A stretch of DNA of 64,000 nt from SCN-70-22 sp046327755 (GCA_046327755.1 JAXLXW010000018.1:1-64000); one strand, 5' to 3'; counted from the first letter of the stretch, positions 8,369 to 19,448 are shown. Notes: generated from the sequence alone by a model not told the origin. Numbers and translations are program-made.

Positions 8369-9598
8369 TCAGTACAGGATCCGCGTGCGCACGCTCATCG
8401 GGAGCTGCGTGATGCGCGCATGCACCTCGTCCGACAGCTCCTTGTTCACGTCCATCACCAGGTAGCCGATCTCGCGCGAGGTGGCGAGCTGCTGCGCCTC
8501 GATGTTCGCCCCCACTTCGGAGACGATGCGGTTCACCTCGGCCAGCGCACCGGGGAGGTTGCGGTGGATGTTGAGGATGCGATGCGTCTCGGGGATCGGC
8601 GGGAGGTTCACGTGCGGGAAGTTGACCGCTCCCTCGGTTGAGCCACGATCGATGAAGCCGATGAACGAGTGCGCCACCTCGATCCCGATGTCGCGCTGCG
8701 CCTCCTCGGTGTTGCCCCCCACGTGCGGCGTGAGGATGACGTTCGGCGCGTCACGGAAGCCGACGTCGAACTGCGCGTTGGTGGGCGCCGGTTCGGTGGG
8801 AAAGACGTCGAGCGCCGCCCCGGCCAGGTGCCCGCTCTCCAGCGCGGCACGCAGCGCGGCGACATCCACCACGCCACCGCGCGCGAGGTTGATCACGTAA
8901 CTCCCCTTGCGCAGGCGGTCGATCTGCGCCGCCCCGATCATCCCGCGCGTGCGCGGCGTATCTGGGACGTGCAGCGAGAGGAAGTCCGCCTGCTCCAGCA
9001 GCGCCTCGAGCGACGACACGGGGCGCGACAGGCCGAGGGGGAGCTTCTTCTGGATGTCGTAGAAGAGCACGCGCATCCCGAACGCCTCGGCCAGGATCCC
9101 GACCTGCTGCCCGATGTGGCCGTAGCCCACGATGCCTAACGAACGGCCGCGCACTTCGTGCGCCCCGGACAGGCTCTTGTCCCACTCGCCGCGGTGCAGC
9201 TTCGAGTTCTTGTCGCCGATACGACGCGCGAGGGCGATGATGTTCCCGATCGCCAGCTCGGCCACGCTCCGCGTCGAGGCGTGCGGCGCGTTGAAGACCG
9301 GGACGCCCTTGACCGCCGCGTCGTGAATCGCCACCTGGTCCGTCCCCACCGAGAAGCAGCCGATGGCGAGGAGCTTGTTGGCATTCTCCAGCTGCGCCGC
9401 GCGAATCTTCGTACGCGAGCGAACGCCCACCACGTGCGAGGCGGCCACCGCCTCGTTCAGTTCGTCGCCGTCCAGCGCCCTCGGAATGAGCTCGACGCTG
9501 TATCCCGCCTCCACCAGTGTCTCGCGCGCGGCCGGATGGATGTTTTCGAGGAGCGTGATGCGAATGCGTTCGCGCGGGAACGACGTCGGACTGGTCAT
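8369..9598 (-). CDS. serA: D-3-phosphoglycerate dehydrogenase
   Basis: 409 residues, a short SerA with a C-terminal ACT domain. It oxidises 3-phosphoglycerate to 3-phosphohydroxypyruvate with NAD+, the first step of serine synthesis. Visible: the Rossmann motif GYGHIGQQVG, catalytic Arg in INLARGGVVD, Asp/Glu in the following loops, and the active-site His in LTPHVGGNTEEA. The ACT domain (about residues 335-409) begins NIHRNLPGALAEV and ends SVRTRILY, as in the E. coli-type serine-feedback-regulated enzymes. It is the promoter-proximal gene of serA-FAD oxidase. Confidence 0.95.
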   Translation of the reverse strand: MTSPTSFPRERIRITLLENIHPAARETLVEAGYSVELIPRALDGDELNEAVAASHVVGVRSRTKIRAAQLENANKLLAIGCFSVGTDQVAIHDAAVKGVPVFNAPHASTRSVAELAIGNIIALARRIGDKNSKLHRGEWDKSLSGAHEVRGRSLGIVGYGHIGQQVGILAEAFGMRVLFYDIQKKLPLGLSRPVSSLEALLEQADFLSLHVPDTPRTRGMIGAAQIDRLRKGSYVINLARGGVVDVAALRAALESGHLAGAALDVFPTEPAPTNAQFDVGFRDAPNVILTPHVGGNTEEAQRDIGIEVAHSFIGFIDRGSTEGAVNFPHVNLPPIPETHRILNIHRNLPGALAEVNRIVSEVGANIEAQQLATSREIGYLVMDVNKELSDEVHARITQLPMSVRTRILY

Positions 9599-9674
9599 AC
9601 GGCGAGAGTCGGCGCTCGTGGATGCCGGCGGTCGCCCCCTCGCATGCAGGAATGGGCGTATCGCACGGGTAGCT

Positions 9675-9700
9675 AGCGGCGGGGAGACGTCCCCCCCGCT
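9675..9700 (-). terminator. Hairpin terminator of the sensor-kinase gene
   Basis: An 11-bp stem with one mismatch (9675-9685 with 9690-9700) and loop GACG, just after the histidine-kinase stop at 9713 on the minus strand. Confidence 0.55.
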
Positions 9701-9712
9701 GACCGCCGCAAC

Positions 9713-11308
9713 TTAATGCGCGACGGGCGCCTCTCGTGCCGGAGATGTGCTGACGTCCCTCGCGGGTGCGACCGCATGTCGCCCACCGACAACTCCGGCG
9801 TGCAGCGGCTCCAGCGCCGACGCCTGACGGGCCCCCGCCGATGGGAGATGTACGCGCACCTGCGTTCCCACGCCGGCCTCGCTCTCGACCTCGACCACGC
9901 CCCCGTGTTGCTCGAAGACGCCGCGCGCCAGGAAGAGGCCAAAGCCGATCCCCTCGGCCCCGCCCCGCGTCGAGAAGTACGGCTGCATCAACCGGCGCAG
10001 GTCCTCGCGCGAGATGCCGGCGCCGTTGTCCGCCACCGTGAGCGTCGCGCGCCCGTCGCGGTCCGCTCCCACGTGCACGGTGATGCGCGCCCTCGCCAGC
10101 GACCGCTCGGCACCGCCGGTGCGCTCGCGCAGCGACTGCGAGGCATTCAGCAGCAGGTTCACCGTGGCTTGCACCAAGCGGGGTTCGTCGCCCAGCACGT
10201 TGGGCGACTCGGACAGGTCGAGGTCGATCGCCACGCCGCGTAGTTGGTGCGCCACCATGCCCAGTGCCGACTGCGTCACCTCCTCCAGCGACACCGGGGA
10301 AAGGACCCCGGCCCCGAGCCGCGACGACGCGCGCAGCGCATCGACCACGCGTCGGATGCGGTCAGCGCCGTCCAGTGCGCTCTCCACCGATTCCATCAGC
10401 TCGCTGGGAGCGGCGTGATCGCGCCCCCATTCACCAATCAGCTCGAGGTTGAGCCGCAGGTAGGCCAGCGGATTGTTGATCTCGTGCCCAACGCCTGCCG
10501 CCAATCGACCAACGGAGGCCTGCCGCTCGGCTTCGATCCATGCGTGGTGCGCCTCGTCGCGCTCCTGCGTACGGATCTCGATCTCTTCGGTGAGGTGCGT
10601 CGAGAGCGACCGCAATCGCCGCGCGTCATCGATGAAGCGGCGCACCGTTTCCGCCGCCATCGGGATCACCACCGCCAGGAAGCCGACATCCGCCACGAAG
10701 AAGAAGCGGATGACGCCGTTGGTGATCAGGACCTCGACCGCCGTCGCCATGAAGAAGATCGAGAAGCCCACCCGGTACTCCCACGTGCGCTCCCCGGCCG
10801 GGCGCTGTCGCATGAACGTCGAGCAGACGCACACGACGCCGACCATGTACAGGTACGTGATCGCCGTGCCGAGGGCGTTGGGGGCCGGAAAACGATAGTG
10901 GAGGTTCGCCCAGTCCACGGTGATGTCGACCCACGAGGCCGGCGACAGCTGCAACGTGGTGGCGGAGATGGCGGCTCCGGCGAGGGCTCCCCCGGCGAGC
11001 GCCCGCGCCCAGCGCGGCATCGCGCGCAGTCGACCGTCCTGCCCGCCAAAGGCGTACACCAGCCACCCGGCCACGAAGATCCCGGCGGCGACGTAGCTCA
11101 TGGCCGCCAGGGCACGGCGCAGGACGTCGCTCATGGGGTACCAGCTCGCCCCGATGTTGCCCAGGCTGTAGCCGGCGGCGCTGATAGCGACCACCGCGAA
11201 GACACGCGCCTGCCGCCATCCCGGGGCACGCGCCACGGCGATGAGCAGGACCGCCATCCCGAGTTGCAGGACGGCGACACAGGCGGAGAGGAGGACGGCG
11301 GCGTTCAT
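9713..11308 (-). CDS. Membrane sensor histidine kinase, orphan
   Basis: 531 residues. The first 220 hold about seven transmembrane helices (a 7TM-type sensor), then a short coiled coil (RSLSTHLTEEIEIRTQERDE), an NtrB-like dimerisation/phosphoacceptor helix with His275 in GVGHEINNPLAYL, and a HATPase domain with N box (LLLNASQS), G1 (DNGAGI), F and G2 (GIGFGLFLA). A roughly 45-residue Ala/Pro-rich tail follows. The GHEINNP H-box is characteristic of the HisKA class close to NtrB/DctB. No response regulator gene is adjacent, so the partner is elsewhere. The signal is unknown. Confidence 0.88.
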   Translation of the reverse strand: MNAAVLLSACVAVLQLGMAVLLIAVARAPGWRQARVFAVVAISAAGYSLGNIGASWYPMSDVLRRALAAMSYVAAGIFVAGWLVYAFGGQDGRLRAMPRWARALAGGALAGAAISATTLQLSPASWVDITVDWANLHYRFPAPNALGTAITYLYMVGVVCVCSTFMRQRPAGERTWEYRVGFSIFFMATAVEVLITNGVIRFFFVADVGFLAVVIPMAAETVRRFIDDARRLRSLSTHLTEEIEIRTQERDEAHHAWIEAERQASVGRLAAGVGHEINNPLAYLRLNLELIGEWGRDHAAPSELMESVESALDGADRIRRVVDALRASSRLGAGVLSPVSLEEVTQSALGMVAHQLRGVAIDLDLSESPNVLGDEPRLVQATVNLLLNASQSLRERTGGAERSLARARITVHVGADRDGRATLTVADNGAGISREDLRRLMQPYFSTRGGAEGIGFGLFLARGVFEQHGGVVEVESEAGVGTQVRVHLPSAGARQASALEPLHAGVVGGRHAVAPARDVSTSPAREAPVAH

Positions 11309-11356
11309 GGTCGACGACCTTAAGTGTCGGTCGCCGCCCTCCCTTCCTGTCGCCCC

Positions 11357-12409
11357 CTACCAGATATCGCCGACGGTGAACCCCTCGGGGAACGGATCGG
11401 TCGGGTCGAGGACGTAGGTCGCCATCCCGGTGATCCAGGCCTGCCCGGAGATGGTCGGCACGACCGCCGTGTAGGGACCGACGGTGACCTCCTCGAGGAG
11501 CCGCCCCGTGAAGACCGTCCCCAGGACGCCAGCGTGCCGGAAGTCCTGGTGCAGCGGAAGGCGCCCGCGCGCGTGCAGCGTCGCCATCTTGGCCGACGTC
11601 CCGGTCCCGCAGGGGGAGCGGTCGAGCGCCCCGGTCCACGTCGAGGGGCGATTCCAGTCCAGCTGCCCGGTCGACACCACCACCGCGTTCTGCCAGTCGG
11701 CCGAGTCGTGCAGCGGGGGGCCCGAAAGCTGGGCGATCGTGACGCCGTCGAAGTCCGGCTGGTCAGGGTGCACCACCGGAAGCTGCTCGCGCGTCGCCGC
11801 CTTGATCATCTCGCCGATGCGCACGATGTCGCCCCCTTCGTCCGGCGTGAGGCGCAGCCCGAACTGGGTGGCGTCGGCGATGACGTAGAACATCCCGCCA
11901 TATGCCACGTCGACTCGCACCGTGCCGAGCGTTGGGACCTCCACCGACGCATCGAGGTGCGTGGCGAAGGCGGGGACGTTGCGGAACGTCACGCGCGTGA
12001 CCTTCCCATTGGCGCAGTCGGCGCGGACGCGGATCAACCCGGCCGGCGTCTCCAGGGTCAGGTCGGTCACCGGCTCGTGCATCGGGAGCATCCCCGTCTC
12101 CAGCAGGACCGTCACAGTGCACATCGTGTTGGTCCCGGACATTCCGGGGTACTCCACCTGCTCCATGATCACGAAGCCGGCGTCCGCCTCCGGGTGGTTC
12201 GACGGGAGGATCAGGTTGCAGTTGGCGGCGGGGTAGCCGCGCGGCTCGCGCAGCATGCGCAGGCGCAACGCATCGCCGTGCGTGCGCAGCCAGGCCATCT
12301 TGTCGAACATGGTGTCGCCGGGGACGTGGGGAACGCCCCCCACGATGACGCGCCCGTGCTCGCCCCCGGCGTGGGCGTCGACGGCGTGAATCAGGTTGGA
12401 GACTCTCAC
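11357..12409 (-). CDS. Proline racemase family: hydroxyproline epimerase / trans-3-hydroxyproline dehydratase
   Basis: 350 residues from a GTG at 12409; the reading frame upstream is non-coding. The fold is proline racemase-like (VDAHAGGEHGRVIVGG start). In proline racemase both catalytic residues are Cys. Here the first motif reads PGMSGTNTMC, so Ser replaces the first Cys and Thr the usual His, whereas the second, DRSPCGTGTSAKMA, keeps its Cys. Family work on this superfamily associates the Ser/Cys pair with enzymes acting on hydroxyprolines (4-hydroxyproline epimerisation and/or trans-3-hydroxy-L-proline dehydration) rather than proline. It lies 55 bases downstream of the lactate permease gene, same strand. 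Free-proline racemase activity is unlikely. Confidence 0.85.
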   Translation of the reverse strand: MRVSNLIHAVDAHAGGEHGRVIVGGVPHVPGDTMFDKMAWLRTHGDALRLRMLREPRGYPAANCNLILPSNHPEADAGFVIMEQVEYPGMSGTNTMCTVTVLLETGMLPMHEPVTDLTLETPAGLIRVRADCANGKVTRVTFRNVPAFATHLDASVEVPTLGTVRVDVAYGGMFYVIADATQFGLRLTPDEGGDIVRIGEMIKAATREQLPVVHPDQPDFDGVTIAQLSGPPLHDSADWQNAVVVSTGQLDWNRPSTWTGALDRSPCGTGTSAKMATLHARGRLPLHQDFRHAGVLGTVFTGRLLEEVTVGPYTAVVPTISGQAWITGMATYVLDPTDPFPEGFTVGDIW

Positions 12410-12464
12410 GGGGCTTCGAGAAGGCGAGAGGACGCGAAGACGAAAGGACGAGATGGCGACACGG

Positions 12465-14162
<1,698 letters not shown>

Positions 14163-14170
14163 GAGGGCGG

Positions 14171-14210
14171 ACGGGGGACGGGAGACGGGAGTTCCGGCTG
14201 CGCCGGCCGG
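14171..14210 (+). repeat. (GACGGGA)n dispersed element upstream of lldP
   Basis: Tandem GACGGGA-type heptads followed by CCGGCTGCGCCGG, a small palindrome. It lies directly upstream of the lldP start codon, in opposite orientation to the copy within lldP. Related heptad tracts are at 26342-26386 and about 30020-30055. Confidence 0.75.
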
Positions 14211-14322
14211 GTGACGATGACGAGAGTGGCGGGCGGAATGGCGAAACGCCGCTGACGAATCCCGTCGAGTTCATGCGCGCCTTCAACGGCGGCGAACTTG
14301 GCGACTGTCCCGGGAAAAGACG

Positions 14323-14353
14323 AGGCCCCCGCGGGCGATGCCGGCGGGGGCCT
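14323..14353 (-). terminator. Rho-independent terminator of the HNH gene
   Basis: A perfect 10-bp stem (AGGCCCCCGC at 14323-14332, complement at 14344-14353). On the minus strand it is followed by CGTCTTTTC, a short U tract, as in intrinsic terminators. Confidence 0.75.
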
Positions 14354-14400
14354 GATGCAGGGTGGCGCGCAGTGCGCCGGTCCAACTCGGTCGAACGCGC

Positions 14401-14904
14401 TCAGGCGCTCGCGCGGTACGGCGACTCGGAGTAGGGGGAATCGTCCTCGACATCGCGGCCATAGACCACGCGGGGACGCATCTCGTTCTTCGGCGGGAGC
14501 GGAGGAAGGTCACCGGCCAGCGGTCGAACGATGTCCAGGATCCCGTCGCTCAGGTGCTGCCCGTACCGCGCCAGGTTGATCGCTCGCACGCGCTGCGCGA
14601 GGAGGTACATCAGGAAGGGCTTGTCGGCCTTGGCGCTGTTACAGCGCTTGCAGGCCAGGACCAGGTTGTCGCGCCGATCGTACGCCGTCTGCCCCTTCCG
14701 AGGGGTGACGTGATCGAGCGTGATGTTCCGCGGGCTCGACTCGACTCCGCAATAGGCGCAGGTGGGTCCATGCTGCGCCAGAAGCCAGCGGCGGGTCTCG
14801 GCGTACGCTTCCCGGCTGGTCGAAACGGAGGAGTGCTGTGGAATGTGTGCGTCCGGTCTGCCCCGCCGCGGTCGGCGGCTCCGGCGCTTTGCTGGATTTG
14901 TCAT
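14401..14904 (-). CDS. HNH endonuclease
   Basis: 167 residues from the ATG at 14904. The zinc-stabilised HNH fold is complete: CAYCG (first zinc Cys pair), the ITLDHVTPRKG segment (catalytic His after the Asp), the N of YDRRDNLVLACKRCNSAKAD with the second Cys pair. The flanks are basic (KRRSRRPRRGRP at the N-terminus). This short single-domain form is widespread as a chromosomal HNH protein of the 5-methylcytosine/McrA-like group, with a role in DNA repair or defence that is not settled. The N-terminal 30 residues look disordered. It is monocistronic with its own terminator. Confidence 0.85.
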   Translation of the reverse strand: MTNPAKRRSRRPRRGRPDAHIPQHSSVSTSREAYAETRRWLLAQHGPTCAYCGVESSPRNITLDHVTPRKGQTAYDRRDNLVLACKRCNSAKADKPFLMYLLAQRVRAINLARYGQHLSDGILDIVRPLAGDLPPLPPKNEMRPRVVYGRDVEDDSPYSESPYRASA

Positions 14905-15002
14905 GTGCACGTGAATGATACCTGACACACCGCATTCGCGGCAGTCATCACGTATTGGACGATCGGGATTGCCCGGCGTCAGCGGGCAGGACCGTCGCCC
15001 GC

Positions 15003-15884
15003 CTAGCGACGGACCGAATCGGCCGCGAAGTACCGGCTGTCGGCCCATCCCTCGAAACCGGCGGCACGCACCCGTCGCCACCCCATCTTCACATCGCCCA
15101 GCAGCACCCGGGTGTTGGGGGTGACGACCCCGACCACCCCTGCCTCGCGTGCGGGGGTACCTCGCACGTTCACCCACTCCAGCGCGACGGCTCGCGACCA
15201 GGGTCCCGCGTATCGATCGGTCGCACTTGGCCCGGTCGGAATCGCCGGCGGCGGGGCCGGAAGGGGCGACGCCGCCGGCTGTGTTGGCGAGGCGGGGGGA
15301 GGCGAGACGGCGGCGCCGGGACGCGTCGCCGTCGCGGCGGGATTCACGGAAGGTGTCGCGGTCGGCGTCACGTTCGACGGCGCCAGGGTCGGCGCTGGAA
15401 CCGCTGCCTGCGGTTGGGCAACAGGAACCGACGGAAGTGCTGCCGGCGCCGCTGTGTCCGGGCGCGTGGTGTCCCCTGCCGTCCCCGCGCTGTCCGTCGC
15501 CGAGGCGGTCGCTGGGCGAGTGTCCTGCGGCGCGATGGCGGGAGGCTGCGCGGCGATCACGGCCGCCGCTTCCCCGCTATCGGCGCCCCCGCGGCGCGCC
15601 TGATACTGCCAGTACCCGATCCCGCCCAGCAGAAGCACGGCCACGACGCCGCCAATGGCCGGCAGGGGGAGGGCGACGGCGGCGGGCGCCTTGGTCCCGC
15701 ACCACTTGCAGCCGCCGCGCGAACGCGGGTAGTACGTGTCACACGAGCGGCAATGCGCGAGCGGCACCGGCTCCCCCCGCGAATCGCGGAGTTCGAGCGG
15801 GTGGGTACAGCGCGGGCACTGTGATGCAGCGATCAGCGCCTTCGCGCCGCAATCTTCGCAGCGCACGAAACGCATACGCGGCAC
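15003..15884 (-). CDS. Double zinc-ribbon, single-pass membrane protein with C-terminal SH3-like domain
   Basis: 293 residues. The N-terminus holds four Cys pairs: CEDCG, CPRC, CRSC, CKWC, i.e. two zinc ribbons facing the cytoplasm. One transmembrane helix follows (about residues 72-93, LPAIGGVVAVLLLGGIGYWQ). A roughly 110-residue Ala/Pro/Thr linker then leads to an SH3b-type domain (about 225-290, with WVNVRGTPAREAGVVGVV and GWADSRYF). The layout suggests a protein that reaches across the periplasm to peptidoglycan. No specific function is known. A start at the second Met (15875) is also possible. Confidence 0.75.
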   Translation of the reverse strand: MPRMRFVRCEDCGAKALIAASQCPRCTHPLELRDSRGEPVPLAHCRSCDTYYPRSRGGCKWCGTKAPAAVALPLPAIGGVVAVLLLGGIGYWQYQARRGGADSGEAAAVIAAQPPAIAPQDTRPATASATDSAGTAGDTTRPDTAAPAALPSVPVAQPQAAVPAPTLAPSNVTPTATPSVNPAATATRPGAAVSPPPASPTQPAASPLPAPPPAIPTGPSATDRYAGPWSRAVALEWVNVRGTPAREAGVVGVVTPNTRVLLGDVKMGWRRVRAAGFEGWADSRYFAADSVRR

Positions 15885-16051
15885 GACACGGCTAGGTTTG
15901 AATCGGAGCCCCCGGGGAACCGCGAGGTGCCCCCGGAGGCGAGACGAACGCCGGTGAAACTGCTGCGTGCGTCACTGACACGAAAGGGGAAACTTCCCCA
16001 GAGACTGTCGGCGCATGCGTACGTCACGCTTCTCGATAGGCACTTCGTCGC

Positions 16052-18160
16052 ATGTCTACCACCTTCGATGCTCCTGTCGCTCGCATGACGCCCCTCATCG
16101 CCCGTTTGCCCGTGCGCCCCGCGGCCCTCGCTGCCCTTGGTGCCGTCTCGCTGATGCTGGCGTTCGCACGCCCGTCGGCGCTCGCTGCGCAACGTCCGAG
16201 CACGCCGACCTTCCCTGCGCCGCCGCGTCTGGCGGGACGCGCAAACGCCGCGCGGCAGGTGCAACCAGTCCTCGGTACCCGAGGGGTTCCGATCCTCGAA
16301 CGTGACGGGTTGCGCTTCAAGGATCTCGACCGCAATGGCGCGCTGGATCCCTATGAGGACTGGCGCCTCACCCCCGACGCCCGCGCGCGCGATCTCGTCT
16401 CCCGCATGTCGCTCGCCGAGAAGGCGGGGGCGATGATGCATGGGAACCTGCGCGCGGAAGGCCCCATGGGTGCGATCGGCGTGGGGACGGAGGTCGACAT
16501 CGACGCGATGCGCGGCGTGATTCGCGACGTGGGGATCACGCACGTCATCATGCGCCTCGGCGGCCCGCCTGCCGATCTCGCCCGGCAGACAAACGCGGTC
16601 CAGGAGGCGGCCGAGGGTGGGCGGTTAGGCGTTCCACTCACCATCAGCACCGATCCGCGGCATCACTTCCAGTACGTCGTGGGCGCCAGTGCGCAGACCG
16701 GGCAGTTCTCGCAGTGGCCCGAGCCGTTAGGCCTGGCGGCGTTGCGCGATCCCGCGCTCACGAAGCGCTTCGGCGACATCGCGCGTCAGGAGTACCGCGC
16801 GGTGGGGATCCACATGACGCTCTCGCCGCAGGCCGACCTCGCCACCGAACCGCGATGGAGCCGCATCAACGGCACATTCGGGGAAGATCCCGACCTCGCC
16901 GGGCGCCTGACGAGGGCGTATGTGGAAGGGTTCCAGCACGGGGCGCGTGGCGTCGACTCCAGCGGCGTCGCCGTCGTCGTGAAGCACTGGGTCGGCTACG
17001 GCGCGGCGCGCCTCGGCTACGACTCGCACAACAGCTTTGGCCGCTACGCCGACATCGACGGCGCCGCGCTCGCCGTGCACGTCCGTCCCTTCCTTGGCGC
17101 CTTCGCCGCAGGAGTCGCGGGGGTCATGCCGACGTACTCGATTCTCAATGGTGCCACCATCGACGGCAAGCCCGTGGAAGCGGTCGGCGCCGGCTTCAAC
17201 AAGCAGGTGGTCACCGACCTCCTGCGAGGGAAGCACGGCTACCGTGGGATCGTCCTCTCCGACTGGGCAATCACCAACGACTGCACCGAACGGTGTCGCA
17301 ACGGGGCGCCGGCCGGTGAGCGTCCGTCGTGGGGCGACGTCGGGATGCCGTGGGGAGTGGAGGAGCTGCCGAAGGTCGACCGCTTTGCCAAGGCGGTGCA
17401 GGCCGGCGTCGACCAGTTCGGCGGGACCGAGGATGCCCCCCAACTCGTGGAAGCGGTGCGCACCGGCAAGCTCACGGAGGCACAGCTCGACGCCTCCGTC
17501 GTGCGCCTCATGGCGCAGAAGTTCCAGCTCGGCCTCTTCGAAAATCCGTACGTCGACGTCGAGCGCGCCCGTCGCCTCGTGGGGAGCGAGGCGTTCCGCA
17601 GCGCCGGCCTCGACGCGCAGCGCAAGGCGCTCGTGCTGCTGGAGAACAAGGGGGCGCTGCTCCCGTTAGGCGCCAGGGCCAGGCGCGTGTACCTGCACAA
17701 GATCGATCCCATGCTCGCCGCCAGCTATGGGTGGCGCGTGGTGAGCGACCCCGCACAGGCCGACGTGGCGATCATGCGACTCGACGCACCATTCGAGACG
17801 CTGCACCCGGGCTGGGTCTTCGGCGCCATGCAGCACGAGGGGAACCTGGGCTTCAAGGACGGCGACGCCGACTTCGAGCAGTTCAAGGCCGTCAGCGCCA
17901 AGGTACCGACGATCGTGACCGTGTACCTCGACCGCCCCGCGATCCTCACGCCCCTCAAGGAGCGGGCGAAGGCGGTAATCGGCAACTTCGGCGTGAGCGA
18001 TGCGGCATTGCTCGACGTCGTGGCAGGGAAGGCGCGCGCGCAGGGGCGGCTCCCGTTCGCGCTGCCGTCGAGCATGGCCAGCGTGGAGGCGCAGCGCGGC
18101 GATCGGCCGCACGACTTGTTGCGGCCGCTGTACACCTTTGGGGCGGGGATCGTGCGCTGA
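16052..18160 (+). CDS. Glycoside hydrolase family 3 beta-glucosidase-like
   Basis: 702 residues, secreted. Residues 1-46 contain a signal peptide ending ALAAQ (a start at Met12 gives a more compact signal). A calcium-loop-like motif DLDRNGALDPYED (about residues 91-103) precedes the catalytic barrel. The TIM barrel has KHWVGYGA and the nucleophile Asp404 in IVLSDWAI. The (alpha/beta)6 sandwich follows, with RKALVLLENKGALLPLG. The end TFGAG is usual for GH3. Length fits two-domain GH3 enzymes without a fibronectin cap. Substrates are beta-linked glucosides or xylosides; the exact one is unclear. It is monocistronic and ends at a convergent hairpin. Confidence 0.92.
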   Translation: MSTTFDAPVARMTPLIARLPVRPAALAALGAVSLMLAFARPSALAAQRPSTPTFPAPPRLAGRANAARQVQPVLGTRGVPILERDGLRFKDLDRNGALDPYEDWRLTPDARARDLVSRMSLAEKAGAMMHGNLRAEGPMGAIGVGTEVDIDAMRGVIRDVGITHVIMRLGGPPADLARQTNAVQEAAEGGRLGVPLTISTDPRHHFQYVVGASAQTGQFSQWPEPLGLAALRDPALTKRFGDIARQEYRAVGIHMTLSPQADLATEPRWSRINGTFGEDPDLAGRLTRAYVEGFQHGARGVDSSGVAVVVKHWVGYGAARLGYDSHNSFGRYADIDGAALAVHVRPFLGAFAAGVAGVMPTYSILNGATIDGKPVEAVGAGFNKQVVTDLLRGKHGYRGIVLSDWAITNDCTERCRNGAPAGERPSWGDVGMPWGVEELPKVDRFAKAVQAGVDQFGGTEDAPQLVEAVRTGKLTEAQLDASVVRLMAQKFQLGLFENPYVDVERARRLVGSEAFRSAGLDAQRKALVLLENKGALLPLGARARRVYLHKIDPMLAASYGWRVVSDPAQADVAIMRLDAPFETLHPGWVFGAMQHEGNLGFKDGDADFEQFKAVSAKVPTIVTVYLDRPAILTPLKERAKAVIGNFGVSDAALLDVVAGKARAQGRLPFALPSSMASVEAQRGDRPHDLLRPLYTFGAGIVR

Positions 18161-18269
18161 CCGCGCGCCTCGCAAGCGACTCAACCTACGCCGGGCGCGC
18201 CGGACGACGCGGCAGGACAACTGGGGTCTGATTGCCTCAGTGGGCGACCGGACGACGCGAAAGACGACT

Positions 18270-18294
18270 GCGGCCCGGCGTGAGGCCGGGCCGC
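18270..18294. terminator. Bidirectional hairpin terminator
   Basis: A perfect 10-bp stem (GCGGCCCGGC at 18270-18279 with 18285-18294), loop GTGAG, between the convergent GH3 gene and the gene ending at 18319. Confidence 0.8.
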
Positions 18295-18318
18295 GCTCGT
18301 TTCACCAGCTACCGCAGG

Positions 18319-18786
18319 TCACGGAATGCGACGCCGCGCTCCCTGCCCCGCCCAGAGCGGGAACCCCACGCTGTCACGCAGCGCGACGCTCTTCCCCCCG
18401 CTCGTGATTTCGCGCGCCAGTACGACCGGCGTTCCGGCGATGGTCACCTTCGATCCGACGATCTCGACCTTGTCGCCCACCGAAACGCTCACGCCCTTCC
18501 CTTCGACATAGGCTTCCGGACCAAGATGCACGTAGTCGACACCGGATGCCGTCTTCACGTCCAGATGAATGCCGGTGAGCCCCGTGCGACCTGTCGTCTT
18601 GTCGACGACCGTGACCTCCCCCGCAATCGTCTGCACCGTCGCAGGGTCGTAGCGAGGCGTCCGCATTCGTCCCGCTGGGCGCTGCGCGTTCGCCGCATCA
18701 ACGCCGCCCAGCAGGAGAGTGCTCGTCAGCGCCACGCTCCACAGGTGCCTCACCACTCGATTACCACTTCCCTCCGAATACCGCAT
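18319..18786 (-). CDS. Small secreted OB-fold-like protein
   Basis: 155 residues. The ATG at 18786 has GGGAGG four bases upstream; a TTG five codons earlier is less likely. A signal peptide ends around NAQ (residue 35). The mature part is all-beta in appearance, with IAGEVTVVDKTT, VHLGPEAYV, VSVGDKVEIVGSKVTI and a closing AREITSGGKSVALRDSVGFPLW. This pattern is seen in periplasmic OB-like proteins of unknown role found next to heme or iron proteins. It lies downstream of the ferritin-like lipoprotein gene on the same strand. Confidence 0.65.
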   Translation of the reverse strand: MRYSEGSGNRVVRHLWSVALTSTLLLGGVDAANAQRPAGRMRTPRYDPATVQTIAGEVTVVDKTTGRTGLTGIHLDVKTASGVDYVHLGPEAYVEGKGVSVSVGDKVEIVGSKVTIAGTPVVLAREITSGGKSVALRDSVGFPLWAGQGARRRIP

Positions 18787-18863
18787 CGTTCCCTCCCGCA
18801 ATCGCCGGAATCGCCACCAACGTGGCGGTCCGATCGACGTGACAAGTCTTGGGTTGCTCTGAG

Positions 18864-19382
18864 TCAGCGCGCGCCGATGATCATCGGGCCACAGCGCGTG
18901 AACGCCGGCAGGTGCTTCTCGATCGAGGCGCGCCGGTTCGCCTCAAAGACGCGCCGCACATCGGCGGGGAGCGAGAGCCCCAGCAGGCGGTCGTACAGTG
19001 CGACGTTGTCGATTTCAGCCGTCACTCCCAGTGCGCACGCGTCCACGACCGACGCGAACGTCGGAAGGCTCGACATACCTTCGCGAGTGGGAATCGGGAG
19101 CCCGCGCGCCGTGAAGAGCGCTTCGATCGATGCCGCGTGCTGCCGCTCGGCCTGCACGATATTGCTGAACGGAAGGACGCTGCCGAAGCTGGCAAGCACT
19201 GCCTCGTAGACCTCGGCTGCGCGATACTCGTCCTGCAAACCGGTCTCCATCGCCTGCAACGCATCCGAGGTGGTGGCGCTCGAGACCGCCGGCCCGGTCG
19301 CGCCCGAACCGCATCCACTCAGTGCGAAGACCAACGCGCCAGCGGCAAGGCTGCGTCGTACAGGGAATACTGGATATCTCAT
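18864..19382 (-). CDS. DUF2202 ferritin-like lipoprotein
   Basis: 172 residues with a lipobox FALSGC (Cys24). The mature part is a four-helix bundle of the ferritin superfamily: DEYRAAEVYEAVLASFG carries the first Glu cluster, NIVQAERQHAASIEALF a second Glu plus His, and VTAEIDNVALYDRL and EANRRASIEKHL complete the bundle. These are the positions used for a di-iron site in DUF2202 proteins. Surface-anchored iron binding or peroxide detoxification is inferred. The OB-like gene follows 77 bases downstream on the same strand and may be cotranscribed. Confidence 0.82.
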   Translation of the reverse strand: MRYPVFPVRRSLAAGALVFALSGCGSGATGPAVSSATTSDALQAMETGLQDEYRAAEVYEAVLASFGSVLPFSNIVQAERQHAASIEALFTARGLPIPTREGMSSLPTFASVVDACALGVTAEIDNVALYDRLLGLSLPADVRRVFEANRRASIEKHLPAFTRCGPMIIGAR

Positions 19383-19448
19383 GACGCCTTACCCGAGGCG
19401 CCTCGTCTCGTCGACATCCTGGCCGCGGGGGGCGCCTCTTGTTTCCCC

